From Nostoc sp. XA010 (GTDB taxonomy: Bacteria; Cyanobacteriota; Cyanobacteriia; Cyanobacteriales; Nostocaceae): a stretch of DNA of 64,000 nucleotides. The stretch lies in NCBI RefSeq assembly GCF_020829625.1, contig NZ_JAIVFX010000003.1, positions 372,001 through 436,000 of the forward strand, read 5' to 3'. The position numbers and the translations under genes are program-made. Under the pieces are notes generated by a model that worked only from the letters and a program-made list of their open reading frames with translations, ran no database searches and had not been told where the DNA came from. This document shows, in pieces, positions 9,404 to 20,335 of the stretch; the stretch's first letter is position 1; each line of letters opens with the position of its first letter.

Positions 9404-9697
9404 GTTGCAAAACACCTTATCCCTTATAGGGATTGAAACTTTTGGAGGCTTTGGAAACTCGACCAAAATAAAGGTTGCAAAACACCTTATCCCTTATAGG
9501 GATTGAAACTCTCAAGTGCATCCCCATAGAAAGATTCATCGACAAGTTGCAAAACACCTTATCCCTTATAGGGATTGAAACTATTTGGGTTGACAGTTAA
9601 GGTGAACCAGAGTTAAACGTTCCAAAACACCTTATCCCTTATAGGGATTGAAACGCTTGAAACTTACTAAATCTAAATCCCTATCGAGGATTGAAAG
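9404..9697 (+). CRISPR. orphan CRISPR array, 4 repeats, 3 spacers, plus a degenerate end repeat
   Basis: 36-nt repeats start GTTGCAAAACACC and end AGGGATTGAAAC, with an internal CCCTTATAGGG palindrome. Copies: 9404-9439, 9474-9509, 9546-9581 (identical) and 9619-9654 (GTTCC instead of GTTGC). Spacers: 9440-9473 (34 nt), 9510-9545 (36 nt), 9582-9618 (37 nt). A decayed fifth repeat (ATCCCTATCGAGGATTGAAAG) ends at 9697 after a very short spacer. Degeneration toward the right suggests the leader is on the left (before 9404). No cas gene lies in the window. Confidence 0.95.
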
Positions 9698-9700
9698 ACG

Positions 9701-10021
9701 ATGTTAGAAACCACAAACCTGAAAAATATCTCCAAAAAATTCGCTATAGCTAGAAATTATGCTTCTTTCAAAGAAAATGAGGCAATGAGAGCTATTGCTT
9801 ATAGCATGGATTTACTACTACCTGGTTTGTATATATGGCTACTTGGTTTTAGTATTCGCATTGGTGGGAGCGTACCAGATGATATTCCCTATAAATATCC
9901 CGGTAAAATTCACAGTTACACTGGAATTGCTTTAGTATTACCAGGATATAGAATTTTTACGACTTACCAGGGTAGCTATGACCCTAAACAGACATCAAAT
10001 ACAGGGACTAACGGCTTTTAA
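9701..10021 (+). CDS. hypothetical protein next to CRISPR array (5' half of a possible frameshifted gene)
   Basis: 106 codons from an ATG four bases after the degenerate last CRISPR repeat. The likely Shine-Dalgarno GAGGA (9686-9690) lies inside that repeat. Around residues 33-50 there is one hydrophobic segment (MDLLLPGLYIWLLGFSIRIGG). No family recognised. The end of this frame overlaps the next open frame (9978-10208) by 44 bases, so the two may be one gene split by a frameshift, or a coupled pair. Confidence 0.4.
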   Translation: MLETTNLKNISKKFAIARNYASFKENEAMRAIAYSMDLLLPGLYIWLLGFSIRIGGSVPDDIPYKYPGKIHSYTGIALVLPGYRIFTTYQGSYDPKQTSNTGTNGF

Positions 10022-10208
10022 TTGTACGGTTCTTGACTCAAATAGTTTTGAAACCCTAATGACTCAGGCAGGGTATTCAATCTCAGGTAGCGCACCTGCA
10101 CAGTCTAATAGAATAAAAGTATGGTGGATTCATAACCAATACCCAAGAGTCGAGTCCGTATATAGTCCAGGCAAAAGAATAGTGATAACGGCGTATCATA
10201 TTAACTGA
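9978..10208 (+). CDS. hypothetical protein (3' half of a possible frameshifted gene)
   Basis: 76 codons in a different frame from 9701-10021, beginning at an ATG within that gene. The C-terminal part (TLMTQAGYSISG, then IKVWWIHN and PGKRIVITAYHIN) has an alternating beta pattern, weakly PASTA-like in feel, which I would not name. No own Shine-Dalgarno is apparent, which favours a frameshifted continuation of the upstream frame. Confidence 0.35.
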   Translation: MTLNRHQIQGLTAFNCTVLDSNSFETLMTQAGYSISGSAPAQSNRIKVWWIHNQYPRVESVYSPGKRIVITAYHIN

Positions 10209-10303
10209 TATATTTTATTTCTATTAACCAATTTCCAACATGAGCAGAAAATTTTGGTTGATAGGATTTTTTTTGTCTGTAATACTTTCACCACCAAAAT
10301 CTA

Positions 10304-12472
10304 TTAGCCATCTCCTGCAACTGATTCTAGTTCTGGAGAGAGTAAATGTGTGTCTCTGAATCTTGAGGCAGGCAAGTACACTGTAAATTGAGTACCTCTG
10401 CCTACCTGACTGTAAACATTGACAAAACCACCGTGATTTTTAATGATACCCAGAGTCGTGGAAAGTCCTAAACCTGTACCTTTGCCTACTTCTTTGGTAG
10501 TAAAAAATGGTTCAAAAATCCGTTGCTGAACTTCCGAGGACATCCCCATACCAGTATCCGTTACCACGATCGCAATATAAGAACCCACTTTAGCATCAAT
10601 ATTGATCCGGGCAGAATGTTCACCAATCACCAGATTTTCTGCCGCAATCCTCAATGTACCGCCATTGGGCATAGCATCGCGGGCGTTGACTACTAAATTT
10701 ATCAGCACCTGATGTAGTTGAGTTGCGTCTCCACGGACATACCACAGATTTTTAGGGATATCTATCTGGCAAATGATGGATTTGGGGAATGTTTGAGTGA
10801 TAATTTGCTCAATTTCTGCCATCAAAGGCTGAATTTGGACTATTGTCTGTTTGCCTTCGATGCCCCGTGCAAAAGATAATACTTGCTTGAGCAAATTAGC
10901 GCCGCGTTTCACATTATTTTCTAAAGTTTGCAGTATTTGCTGACTTTGTGAATCGGGCAATTTCTTCTGCAATAGTTGAACTGACATTAAAATTGGGGAT
11001 AGTATATTGTTCAGGTCATGCACGATACCCCCAGCTAGAGTACCGATACTCTCCAAACGTTGCGATCGCAGAAGTTGAGCTTCCAGTTGTTTCTGCTGCG
11101 TAATCTCGGTGTTCACACTCAAGATGGATTTGGGTTGTCTATTATCATCTCGGATCAGTAACCACCGACTTTCAACGATAATTACTTTACCTTCCCTTGT
11201 CAGTTGATGCAACTCACCCCGCCACTCACCCGTATTTATCACCCTCAAGTAAGCATCTTCTAGCTGTGGTGAAATGTCTTTATACAAAAGTTGCAAAACA
11301 TTTTTACCGACAACTTCCTCAGTCTTCCAGCCATACAGACGTTCAGCACCTTGATTCCAAAACAAGATTTGGTTGTGGATATTTCGCACCGTAATCGCAT
11401 CACTTGATACATCCAGCAGCAACCCTTGTTCACGGATTTTCTGTTCTGCCTGTTTTTGCTGGGTTATATCTCGCATCAATGCCAAATGGATGAACGTGCC
11501 ATCAAATTCGTTACGCAATGGTACAGCATGAGTTTCCATGTAGCGACGAGTACCTTTAAATCCCACGATTTCAAACTCCAAAGTCCCCTTATTACCTTGG
11601 CAGACACTTTTATGCAAGTCGGCAAATGCTGCTCTATACTCTGGTACAATTACGGCATCAATAGGTTTACCAATTAAGACATCGGCACTTTCCACTTCCA
11701 TCATTGCCAGTCCTTCTGCATTAATTTCTAAAAGGATGCCATCGCCGCCAATTAACTTGATGCATTCTGGTTCTGCATCTATCATGGCTCGTAAACGATT
11801 TTCACTTTGGCGTAAAGCCAGTTCCGTCTGCTGAAGTTGCCTGATATAACGCCACAACAAGTCATATAGCAGCGTCACTAGCACTAAATCCACAACAGCA
11901 GCGATAAAAAATGTAACTATTGCTTTTTGGGAACTTGCTTGCGACTGCTGCATTCCCTGGTGTAATAAATTTTGCTCTACCTCTAAAGAGTCGTGAATAA
12001 GCTGTTGGATTTCTTTGCTGCTTTGCTTGTCTTTGTCAGATAAGATTTGCTGCCGAACTGCTTCAAATCCCTGGTTTTGTCTGAGGGAAATCTCTTGTTG
12101 TAGGATGTTGAGCCTGTTGCTAATTTTTGGCTCCAGCAAAGAAATCCACTGCCGCTTTTGATGGCTATCAGCAGTTAACTTGCTAATAATTTGAATATTG
12201 CTATTAGTTTTTTGATAAGCCGCAAGATAGGTTTGTAAATCATCTGCATCTACTGTAATTAAGTAATTACGTTGTGCAGTTTCACTATCTTTGAGGTTAG
12301 ATTTAATACTTTCAAGTTCAGTAACCACTTTATATGAGGATGTCACCGATTCTTGATTGGAAATCAGCTTAACAGTATTGCTATATGAGACTACAGCATT
12401 AGTAAATACAACTGCCAATGCTAGGATGAATATTGCTTTTAGCTTTTGGACTCGATACCATTTTTTGCTCAT
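10304..12472 (-). CDS. CHASE3-PAS-PAS sensor histidine kinase
   Basis: 722 residues from the ATG at 12472, chosen because AAAGGG lies about 7 nt upstream; an in-frame ATG at 12505 would add eleven residues. Order: TM1 (about 13-33), a CHASE3 extracytoplasmic domain (about 35-175; [14 protein letters not shown] is its hallmark), TM2 (about 183-205), PAS (about 225-340), PAS/PAC (about 350-460), HisKA with [16 protein letters not shown], and HATPase ending near residue 705 ([27 protein letters not shown]). The HDLNN H-box is the NtrB-like type. No response regulator is adjacent, so it is an orphan kinase. Signal unknown. Confidence 0.9.
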   Translation of the reverse strand: MSKKWYRVQKLKAIFILALAVVFTNAVVSYSNTVKLISNQESVTSSYKVVTELESIKSNLKDSETAQRNYLITVDADDLQTYLAAYQKTNSNIQIISKLTADSHQKRQWISLLEPKISNRLNILQQEISLRQNQGFEAVRQQILSDKDKQSSKEIQQLIHDSLEVEQNLLHQGMQQSQASSQKAIVTFFIAAVVDLVLVTLLYDLLWRYIRQLQQTELALRQSENRLRAMIDAEPECIKLIGGDGILLEINAEGLAMMEVESADVLIGKPIDAVIVPEYRAAFADLHKSVCQGNKGTLEFEIVGFKGTRRYMETHAVPLRNEFDGTFIHLALMRDITQQKQAEQKIREQGLLLDVSSDAITVRNIHNQILFWNQGAERLYGWKTEEVVGKNVLQLLYKDISPQLEDAYLRVINTGEWRGELHQLTREGKVIIVESRWLLIRDDNRQPKSILSVNTEITQQKQLEAQLLRSQRLESIGTLAGGIVHDLNNILSPILMSVQLLQKKLPDSQSQQILQTLENNVKRGANLLKQVLSFARGIEGKQTIVQIQPLMAEIEQIITQTFPKSIICQIDIPKNLWYVRGDATQLHQVLINLVVNARDAMPNGGTLRIAAENLVIGEHSARINIDAKVGSYIAIVVTDTGMGMSSEVQQRIFEPFFTTKEVGKGTGLGLSTTLGIIKNHGGFVNVYSQVGRGTQFTVYLPASRFRDTHLLSPELESVAGDG

Positions 12473-13065
12473 GCGATCGCCCTTTCTGCCGCAGATGCCC
12501 TCCATCAGTTAAGATTAAACGTTAAAAAAAATACTGACAATATTTTAAAGATTTTGATAACACGGGTAGCAAAATACAATCTGTTATAGTTGTAATATCT
12601 GGATTTTTTTGGATGATTATTTATACATAATAGTTATCAATAAATCCGCTAATTTTTAATATAAATTCATTTTTAGCCGTAGTGTTACAAAGCCTATCCA
12701 TGATATTTGTAGATACGCTGCAATGCAACATATTTTGTTGAGAATTTTAATTAACCGCAAAATTACAGGGATTTCCTGATTGGTACTAATTCCCAGTCAG
12801 GCAGGCAAAGGTGTGTAATTATCGGCTCACTATCTCCCGGTTTTGTAGCCGGGTTATTCACGATAAAACACATTAGCATTTTTCTATTCGTGCAACAAGG
12901 CTATTTATTGTAAAAAAGTATTGTATCACCGTTAACAAGAAATATTTTTAAAAAATCAATATTTATTATTTATGATTATTCTGAATAAATATCCCTGGTA
13001 GGGGGATTGTTATACATTAAATATTATGTTTTTAATTACTTATTACCTGATTTAGGACAATTTAG
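12473..13065. other. intergenic region with a small GC hairpin
   Basis: About 590 bp, AT-rich, between divergent genes. CCCGG (12836-12840) and CCGGG (12849-12853) form a short hairpin without a T run after it; it could belong to a leader of the downstream DUF4198 gene. No open frame of note. Confidence 0.4.
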
Positions 13066-13842
13066 ATGTTTACCAAAATCTGGAAACAATTTATATTAGC
13101 AGTGGTAGTTTTACCTTTAATTAGTCAGCCCGTCTCAGCACACGTTATCTGGTTTGATTACAAAAGCGGAGAATATAATCTCTTATTTGGTCATCCAGAA
13201 GATGGCCCAGAACCTTACCAAACATCTAAATTTAAGGAAGCTACTGCTTATAATGCTATCAGACAGGAAGTTCCATTTAATATTAACCAGACAGAAGATG
13301 GATTATCTCTCACTCCTAATAGTGAGATTGCAGCCTTAACTGGATTTTTTGATAATGGCTATTATGCTAGGATATCCGACAATGAATCTCGCAGTATTTC
13401 CGAACAGGAAATTGGGCAATATCAAGACGTAGGCCATTATCTGAAATATACAAAAGCTCTTTATGATTGGTCTGAAACTCTGGCTAAACCATTCAATTTA
13501 CCATTAGAAATCATATCCTTACAGAATCCTCTTACAGTCAAAGCAGGAGATAACTTAAACGTTCAAGTTCTTTACGAAGGAAAACAAATTCCAGATGTTA
13601 CAGTAGAATACTTGGGTAAGAAAATAACCGGAGATCAAGACGGTATCTTCTCCATTCCCATCGGTGAGGGAGGATTACAACAAGTTGAAGCTAGTTATAC
13701 GGTTGAGTCGGCTACAAACCCTAAACTTTCTTACGAAACTAGTTTGACAGCACAAAAAATTTCTGTTCCCGAACCATCGGCATTAATTGGTCTTGGCGTA
13801 CTTGGATTACTGACATTACGCAAAAAAAAGTTTTTAATTTGA
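13066..13842 (+). CDS. exported DUF4198-like protein with PEP-CTERM anchor
   Basis: 258 residues. An N-terminal signal peptide (about residues 1-25, ending SAHVIW) is followed by a domain resembling DUF4198, the family of the NikM-like periplasmic components of Ni/Co uptake; residues 150-230 (PLTVKAGDNLNVQVLYEGKQ, DVTVEYLGKKITGDQDGIFSIPI) are the recognisable part. The histidine right after the signal peptide (AHVIWFD) is typical of that family and could bind metal once cleaved. The C-terminus is a PEP-CTERM sorting signal: VPEPSALIGL, a hydrophobic helix, then RKKK. Exosortase processing is therefore predicted. Metal role is inference; no cbi/nik transporter genes are next to it. Confidence 0.75.
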   Translation: MFTKIWKQFILAVVVLPLISQPVSAHVIWFDYKSGEYNLLFGHPEDGPEPYQTSKFKEATAYNAIRQEVPFNINQTEDGLSLTPNSEIAALTGFFDNGYYARISDNESRSISEQEIGQYQDVGHYLKYTKALYDWSETLAKPFNLPLEIISLQNPLTVKAGDNLNVQVLYEGKQIPDVTVEYLGKKITGDQDGIFSIPIGEGGLQQVEASYTVESATNPKLSYETSLTAQKISVPEPSALIGLGVLGLLTLRKKKFLI

Positions 13843-15854
<2,012 letters not shown>

Positions 15855-15872
15855 ATCGACCATTAGTCCTTT

Positions 15873-15910
15873 GCTAATGACTAATGACTAATGACTAATG
15901 ACTAATGACA
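15873..15910 (+). repeat. TAATGAC heptamer tandem repeat (STRR)
   Basis: About five tandem copies of CTAATGA/TAATGAC between purA and rplY. The array ends in ACAAAGGAC, which supplies the rplY Shine-Dalgarno. Confidence 0.85.
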
Positions 15911-15923
15911 AAGGACAACTTCT

Positions 15924-16529
15924 ATGGCTATTACAGTCGAATCTCAAAAACGTCCAGAAGGCAGCAAGCCAAGAGCTTTGCGCCGTGCTGGACTGATACC
16001 TGCCAATTTGTATGGTCATAAGGGTACAGAATCCATTTCTTTGACCATTGATGCCAAAACTGTTGAGCGTTTGCTCAAAAGAGCTTCCGTCAACAATACC
16101 TTGATTGAGTTGAATGTTGCTGATGCACCTTGGCGTGGCAAAACCTTGCTGCGGGAACTTCAGATCCATCCAGCAAAAGGTACGCCTTACCACCTCAGCT
16201 TTTTCGCAGTTGCAGGCCACGGCGACACAACTGTAGAAGTTCGGTTGCGTTTTGTAGGAACTGCTGTTGGTGTTAAACAAGAGGGTGGTGTATTAGACAC
16301 CGTAATCAGCGAATTGCAAGTGACTTGTGCGCCAGAAAACATCCCAGATGTAATTGAAATCGATGTCTCTAACCTGCAAATTGGAGACAGCTTGAGTATT
16401 AGTGATATACCCTTTCCTGAAGGTGTAACACCTCTAGCTGAATCAGAGCGACTTGTTGTGAGCGTTTTGCCACCACAAATTAGCGCTGAAGATGCTGGGT
16501 TAGAAACTGAAACTGAAGCAGCTTCTTAA
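15924..16529 (+). CDS. rplY: 50S ribosomal protein L25/general stress protein Ctc
   Basis: 201 residues of the long (TL5/CTC) form of L25, which binds 5S rRNA. N-terminal L25 domain at residues 1-90 ([37 protein letters not shown]) and C-terminal TL5-like beta domain to about 185 ([39 protein letters not shown]), then an acidic tail ([12 protein letters not shown]). The start ATG has AAGGA 8 nt upstream, at the end of the heptamer array. A terminator follows. It sits 70 bp after purA and could be cotranscribed with it. Confidence 0.96.
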   Translation: MAITVESQKRPEGSKPRALRRAGLIPANLYGHKGTESISLTIDAKTVERLLKRASVNNTLIELNVADAPWRGKTLLRELQIHPAKGTPYHLSFFAVAGHGDTTVEVRLRFVGTAVGVKQEGGVLDTVISELQVTCAPENIPDVIEIDVSNLQIGDSLSISDIPFPEGVTPLAESERLVVSVLPPQISAEDAGLETETEAAS

Positions 16530-16561
16530 GCTAGGTAAACTGTGTAATAATTTTTGATGGC

Positions 16562-16587
16562 ACCAGGGGGAAACTCCTGGTTTTTTT
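16562..16587 (+). terminator. rho-independent terminator after rplY
   Basis: ACCAGG (16562-16567) pairs with CCTGGT (16576-16581), followed by a run of seven T. Confidence 0.8.
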
Positions 16588-16628
16588 GTATTTGAACCGC
16601 AGAGGCGCAGAGAGCGCAGAGGACAGAG

Positions 16629-18158
16629 ATGACAGAAGCGACTCTTCCAGCTTTAATTCAGCAAATGTTGCAGCCTGGATTTTATCCCCATCCGGTAACA
16701 GAACCTATTCAATTAATTCAAACCCATATTTCTTATGTGCTGCTGACTGGGGATTACGTCTATAAGCTGAAAAAACCGATGAATTTTGGTTTTTTAGACT
16801 TTTCCACATTAGAGAAGCGGCAACATTTTTCTCAGGAAGAGTTGCGGTTGAATCAACGGGGAGCAGGTGAACTGTATTTAGAAGTTTTGCCCATAACTTT
16901 GATAAGAGAGCAATACCAGTTAGGGGGAACTGACGAGGCTGTAGAATACGTGCTAAAGATGCACCAGTTTCCTCAAGAGTCGCTATTAAGCACACTATTT
17001 GAACAGGGTAAGTTGAATGAGACACACCTAGATGAGTTGGGACGGGTGGTGGCTCAATATCATGCCGAAGCACAGACGAATGATTATATTCGCAGTTTTG
17101 GTGAAGTACCAAAAGTTCGGGCTGCATTTGATGAAAATTATCAGCAAACTGAAAAGTATATTGGTGGCCCCCAGACTCAGGAGCAATTTACAGAAACAAA
17201 GCAATATACAGATAACTTTTTTGCCGAACGTCCAGAATTATTTGCTAGCAGAATTCACAACAACTATATTCGTGAATGTCACGGGGATTTACACCTGAGA
17301 AATATAGCCCTGTGGCACGATAAAATTTTGCTGTTCGATTGCATTGAGTTTAATGAGCCGTTTCGCTTTGTCGATGTGATGTACGATGTAGCGTTTACGG
17401 TGATGGATTTGGAAGCTCGCCAGCGCAAAGACTTGGGTAATGCTTTTTTGAATTCATACATAGAGCAAACTGGAGACTGGGAAGGCTTACAGGTGCTACC
17501 TTTGTATTTAAGCCGTCAAGCTTATGTTCGGGCAAAGGTAACTTCATTTTTGCTAGACGATCCGAGTGTACCCGCGACGGTAAAGGAAGAAGCAACAAAA
17601 ACTGCTGCTGAGTATTACAAACAGGCTTGGGAATACACTAAACCAAAGCTGGGAGAAGTAATTTTGATGTCGGGGTTGTCAGGTTCTGGTAAAAGTACCA
17701 CAGCAAGGCATTTAGCTCGTCAACTAGGAGCAATTCACCTGCGTTCTGATGCGGTGCGGAAACATTTAGGGGGAATTCCTCTGTGGGAAAAAGGTGGCGA
17801 TGATTTGTATACCCCTGAGATGACCGATAAAACTTACACACGGCTGTTGGAATTGGGAATTATCCTAGCTCAACAAGGTTTTCCGGTGATTTTAGATGCC
17901 AAATACGATCGCCAGCAGTTGCGGCAAGAAGCGATCGCTCAAGCTACAAAGCACCAACTTTCCGTTCAGATTATCCAATGCACAGCACCGCTAGAAGTTA
18001 TAAAAGAGCGTCTGAACAACCGCACTGGTGATATCGCTGATGCCACCGCCGATTTATTAGACTCGCAAATTAAACAAGCTGAACCTTTCACTGAAGAAGA
18101 ACAACCTTACGTAAAGATTTTGGATACAACTCTGCCACAGCAGGCACAATTAAAATAA
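16629..18158 (+). CDS. aminoglycoside phosphotransferase-like/P-loop kinase fusion protein
   Basis: 509 residues. N-terminal two-thirds (about 1-330) have a protein-kinase-like APH fold: GDYVYKLKKPMNFGFLDFS with the nucleotide-binding Lys, ECHGDLHLRNIALW as the catalytic HGDxxxxN loop, and LLFDCIEFNEPFRFVDV with the metal-binding Asp. C-terminal part (about 335-505) is a zeta-toxin/gluconate-kinase-like P-loop NTPase: Walker A SGLSGSGKSTTARHL, then LRSDAVRKHL and VILDAKYDR. This two-domain architecture is widespread in bacteria; the substrates are not known, and it should not be read as an antibiotic-resistance gene. No partner gene is close; a terminator separates it from rplY. Confidence 0.88.
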   Translation: MTEATLPALIQQMLQPGFYPHPVTEPIQLIQTHISYVLLTGDYVYKLKKPMNFGFLDFSTLEKRQHFSQEELRLNQRGAGELYLEVLPITLIREQYQLGGTDEAVEYVLKMHQFPQESLLSTLFEQGKLNETHLDELGRVVAQYHAEAQTNDYIRSFGEVPKVRAAFDENYQQTEKYIGGPQTQEQFTETKQYTDNFFAERPELFASRIHNNYIRECHGDLHLRNIALWHDKILLFDCIEFNEPFRFVDVMYDVAFTVMDLEARQRKDLGNAFLNSYIEQTGDWEGLQVLPLYLSRQAYVRAKVTSFLLDDPSVPATVKEEATKTAAEYYKQAWEYTKPKLGEVILMSGLSGSGKSTTARHLARQLGAIHLRSDAVRKHLGGIPLWEKGGDDLYTPEMTDKTYTRLLELGIILAQQGFPVILDAKYDRQQLRQEAIAQATKHQLSVQIIQCTAPLEVIKERLNNRTGDIADATADLLDSQIKQAEPFTEEEQPYVKILDTTLPQQAQLK

Positions 18159-18165
18159 TTCGTAA

Positions 18166-18290
18166 TTCGTAATGGGCTACGCCCCGCTACGCTAACGTAA
18201 TCCATAATTTGTAATTGAATTGAAAATTGGAATTACGTTAGCGAGTTAGACGTTCCTGCGTCGCTAACGCTGCGCTATCGAGCGTCATTA
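18166..18290. repeat. dispersed GC-rich repeat cluster (GGGCTACGCCCCGCTACGCTAACG type)
   Basis: GGGCTACGCCCCGCTACGCT at 18174 and a second GC-rich block at 18237-18285 are embedded in AATTCGTAATT-type sequence. A related block occurs at 53210. Noncoding. Confidence 0.55.
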
Positions 18291-18319
18291 GTAATTAGTT
18301 AATAGCCTTTTTTTACTTT

Positions 18320-18826
18320 ATGGCAGACAAAAAGAGCGACCTTTTCAGTATTTCTCCCAGCTTCTTTTCTCAGTTGTTATTTGGGGCATTTTTAATATTT
18401 ATATTAATAATGACCGGCTCCTCACCAGCTCTGAGCATCTTCTTAGGTATCATGGGCGGTTTCATCCTCACCTGGATCACAAATGTAACTGATAATAGCC
18501 CCCAAGCATCAACTGTAGCCTCCTCTGATGGTGTCGATACAGGACTGAAATACTGGTTATTTTTCATGCTTGGCTTTGTATATTTGGGCTATCCAGCACC
18601 CATGAGTATCTTGCTAGGTGGAATAGGCGCTTTAGCTGGAGGCTGGATTACTGCTTGGTGGGGAAGTAAGGAAGAAACTAGAACTCAGTTGCAAGTTGAA
18701 GAATTAGAAGAAGGCCAAATTGAACCAACGAACGACAGGATGAACAAACGGCAAACAAGAAAAAGCGCCCGGCGTTACCGTCGCGCCCCTGGAAAGAGTA
18801 TCAATTTCAGGTTTTGGGAAAAGTAG
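18320..18826 (+). CDS. conserved hypothetical membrane protein
   Basis: 168 residues. Two pairs of hydrophobic segments (about 10-30 and 32-50; 74-92 and 94-113). The two halves resemble each other (SPALSIFLGIMGGFILTWIT versus APMSILLGGIGALAGGWITA), suggesting an internal duplication of a two-helix unit. The C-terminal third is charged, first acidic then very basic (KRQTRKSARRYRRAPGKS), probably cytoplasmic and possibly lipid- or RNA-contacting. No family recognised. Start ATG at 18320. Confidence 0.7.
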   Translation: MADKKSDLFSISPSFFSQLLFGAFLIFILIMTGSSPALSIFLGIMGGFILTWITNVTDNSPQASTVASSDGVDTGLKYWLFFMLGFVYLGYPAPMSILLGGIGALAGGWITAWWGSKEETRTQLQVEELEEGQIEPTNDRMNKRQTRKSARRYRRAPGKSINFRFWEK

Positions 18827-18980
18827 TAATTTGGGAATTGGGCATGGAGCAAAACAGTGATGAGTTAGAAGTTAAAAGTTATTCTCCCCTCTCCCCTACT
18901 CAGCGCTCTTGAGGGGCATTGAGCAATAATCAATATTTTTTCTTCCCATCTCCCTACTCCTTATTCCCCATTCCCTAATT

Positions 18981-19772
18981 ATGTTTTTATATTTTTCCAA
19001 ATTACTGCCACTATTTTTTTATCCACTAGGATTAGCCTGCGTGAGTTTGGTAGTAGCATTAGTCACGTTGTGGAAACGACCGCGCACTGCGGCGATCGCA
19101 ATTGCTTTTGCTTTGACTTTATTGCTATTTTGTAGTAATGCTTGGATTGCTAAATCATTAGTGCGATCGCTAGAATGGCAAAATCTTCCACTCGCCCAAA
19201 TACCAGTTGCAGAAGCGATTGTGGTTTTGGGTGGCGCAACCAAATCAGCTTTTTTCCCAAGACCTACCGTCGATTTGAGTGAATCAGGCGATCGCGTGAT
19301 TTATGCTGCACAACTGTATCGCCAAAAAAGAGCGCCTATAATTATTCTTAGTGGGGGGCGTATCGATTGGCGTGGTAGTGGTTCCTCAGAGTCGGCAGAT
19401 ATGGCAACAATACTGACATCTATTGGTATTCCATCTGAGGCAATTATCCAAGAACCTGAATCTCTAAATACTTATCAAAATGCTGTAAATGTCCGCAAAA
19501 TTTTGGAGTCTCGTGGCATTCATCAGGTATTATTAGTTACTTCTGCAATGCACATGCCGCGATCGCTTAAAATTTTCCAACGTCAAGGAATTAATGTTAT
19601 TTCTACACCGACAGACTTTCTTGTTAGTGAGGGTGAACTGCAAGAACTCGGCAACACTCCTAAAGCCGCTATACTGAATTTATTACCTGATACCGACAAC
19701 TTGCACCAATTTACCAGCGCTTTAAAAGAGTACATTGGTTCTTTAGTTTATCGTTTACGCGGTTGGATTTAA
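18981..19772 (+). CDS. YdcF/SanA (DUF218) family membrane protein
   Basis: 263 residues. Two N-terminal membrane segments (about 5-28 and 34-54) precede a DUF218 domain: EAIVVLGGATKSAFFP, IILSGGRIDWRGSG, ESADMATILTSIGI, ESLNTYQNAVN and VLLVTSAMHMPRSLKIFQRQG. These blocks match the ElyC/SanA/YdcF group, whose members affect envelope integrity in enterobacteria; biochemical activity is not settled. The catalytic-looking ES(L)NTYQNA and TSAxHMxR blocks are intact. Stand-alone, between noncoding runs of CTAACTC-type repeats. Confidence 0.87.
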   Translation: MFLYFSKLLPLFFYPLGLACVSLVVALVTLWKRPRTAAIAIAFALTLLLFCSNAWIAKSLVRSLEWQNLPLAQIPVAEAIVVLGGATKSAFFPRPTVDLSESGDRVIYAAQLYRQKRAPIIILSGGRIDWRGSGSSESADMATILTSIGIPSEAIIQEPESLNTYQNAVNVRKILESRGIHQVLLVTSAMHMPRSLKIFQRQGINVISTPTDFLVSEGELQELGNTPKAAILNLLPDTDNLHQFTSALKEYIGSLVYRLRGWI

Positions 19773-19804
19773 TGAAAGTTATGAGTTATTAATTATGAAA
19801 TGTA

Positions 19805-19858
19805 GTAATTACCTAAACTCCTAACTCTTAACTCCTAACTCCTAACTTCTAACTTTAT
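19805..19858 (+). repeat. AACTCCT heptamer repeat
   Basis: Imperfect tandem CTAACTC units between the YdcF-like gene and the next small gene. The same type occurs at about 60363-60427 and 63690-63730. Confidence 0.7.
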
Positions 19859-19865
19859 TAACTTG

Positions 19866-20087
19866 ATGTCTAAAAATTTACCTTATATTATGCCATCCCC
19901 TCAACCCCAAGTTGAGGAAGCATTTGCCACTTACCAAACAACTCATCAGTTCTACCACGAAGTTCGTTCACGGTCAGAGTTTCAGCGTTATTGTGAATGG
20001 TATTATACAACGGCAGAACAAAACCGCCAAGAGCTTAAAAGAATGCGCGGCGAACTGAATATTTTTCAGTGGTTTCGCCGCCGATAA
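19866..20087 (+). CDS. small conserved hypothetical protein, 73 aa
   Basis: Short, charged, aromatic-rich protein (ATYQTTHQFYHEVRSRSEFQRYCEWYYTTAEQN, given here only in part: FYHEVRSRSEF, CEWYYTTAEQNRQEL). Predicted mostly helical and soluble. The ATG at 19866 follows a TTG; another ATG lies at codon 9 (MPSPQPQ). It ends 5 bp before the convergent ftrV gene. No function known to me. Confidence 0.5.
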   Translation: MSKNLPYIMPSPQPQVEEAFATYQTTHQFYHEVRSRSEFQRYCEWYYTTAEQNRQELKRMRGELNIFQWFRRR

Positions 20088-20092
20088 GTGAT

Positions 20093-20335
20093 TTAGATGA
20101 CCTCTAACTCATTTTCGCGTAAATGGGCTTTAAACTTTTTACTAAACTGGACTACAATCGGCAAATTAGCGCTTACGGGTCTGTCTCGCCATTGGGTGGC
20201 AATACTTACTACATCGCCTTCACTGCCTTTGATGTCAAAAGGCTGATTCCGATGTTCAGGATGATGATACACTACTACCGAATCTTTAACGCGGACGCGA
20301 TCGCCAACTTTCATAACAACATTTACATCTAGCAT
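20093..20335 (-). CDS. ftrV: ferredoxin-thioredoxin reductase, variable chain
   Basis: Small SH3-like subunit of ferredoxin:thioredoxin reductase, which passes light-derived electrons from ferredoxin to thioredoxins. Matches the family through MKVGDRVRVKDSVVVYHHPEH, (in parts: VGDRVRVKDSVVVYHHPE, RDRPVSANLPIVVQFSKKF, KAHLRENELEV). Usual length is about 73-75; the ATG at 20335 with GGAAAAG just upstream gives 80, while an internal ATG at 20314 starts at MKVGD and fits the family better but has no Shine-Dalgarno. The catalytic [4Fe-4S] subunit ftrC is not in this window. Confidence 0.9.
   Translation of the reverse strand: MLDVNVVMKVGDRVRVKDSVVVYHHPEHRNQPFDIKGSEGDVVSIATQWRDRPVSANLPIVVQFSKKFKAHLRENELEVI

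Noticed and set aside
12780..12860. Metal or cobalamin riboswitch before the DUF4198 gene
   Set aside because: Only a 5-bp GC hairpin is seen; the conserved core of known riboswitches is absent.
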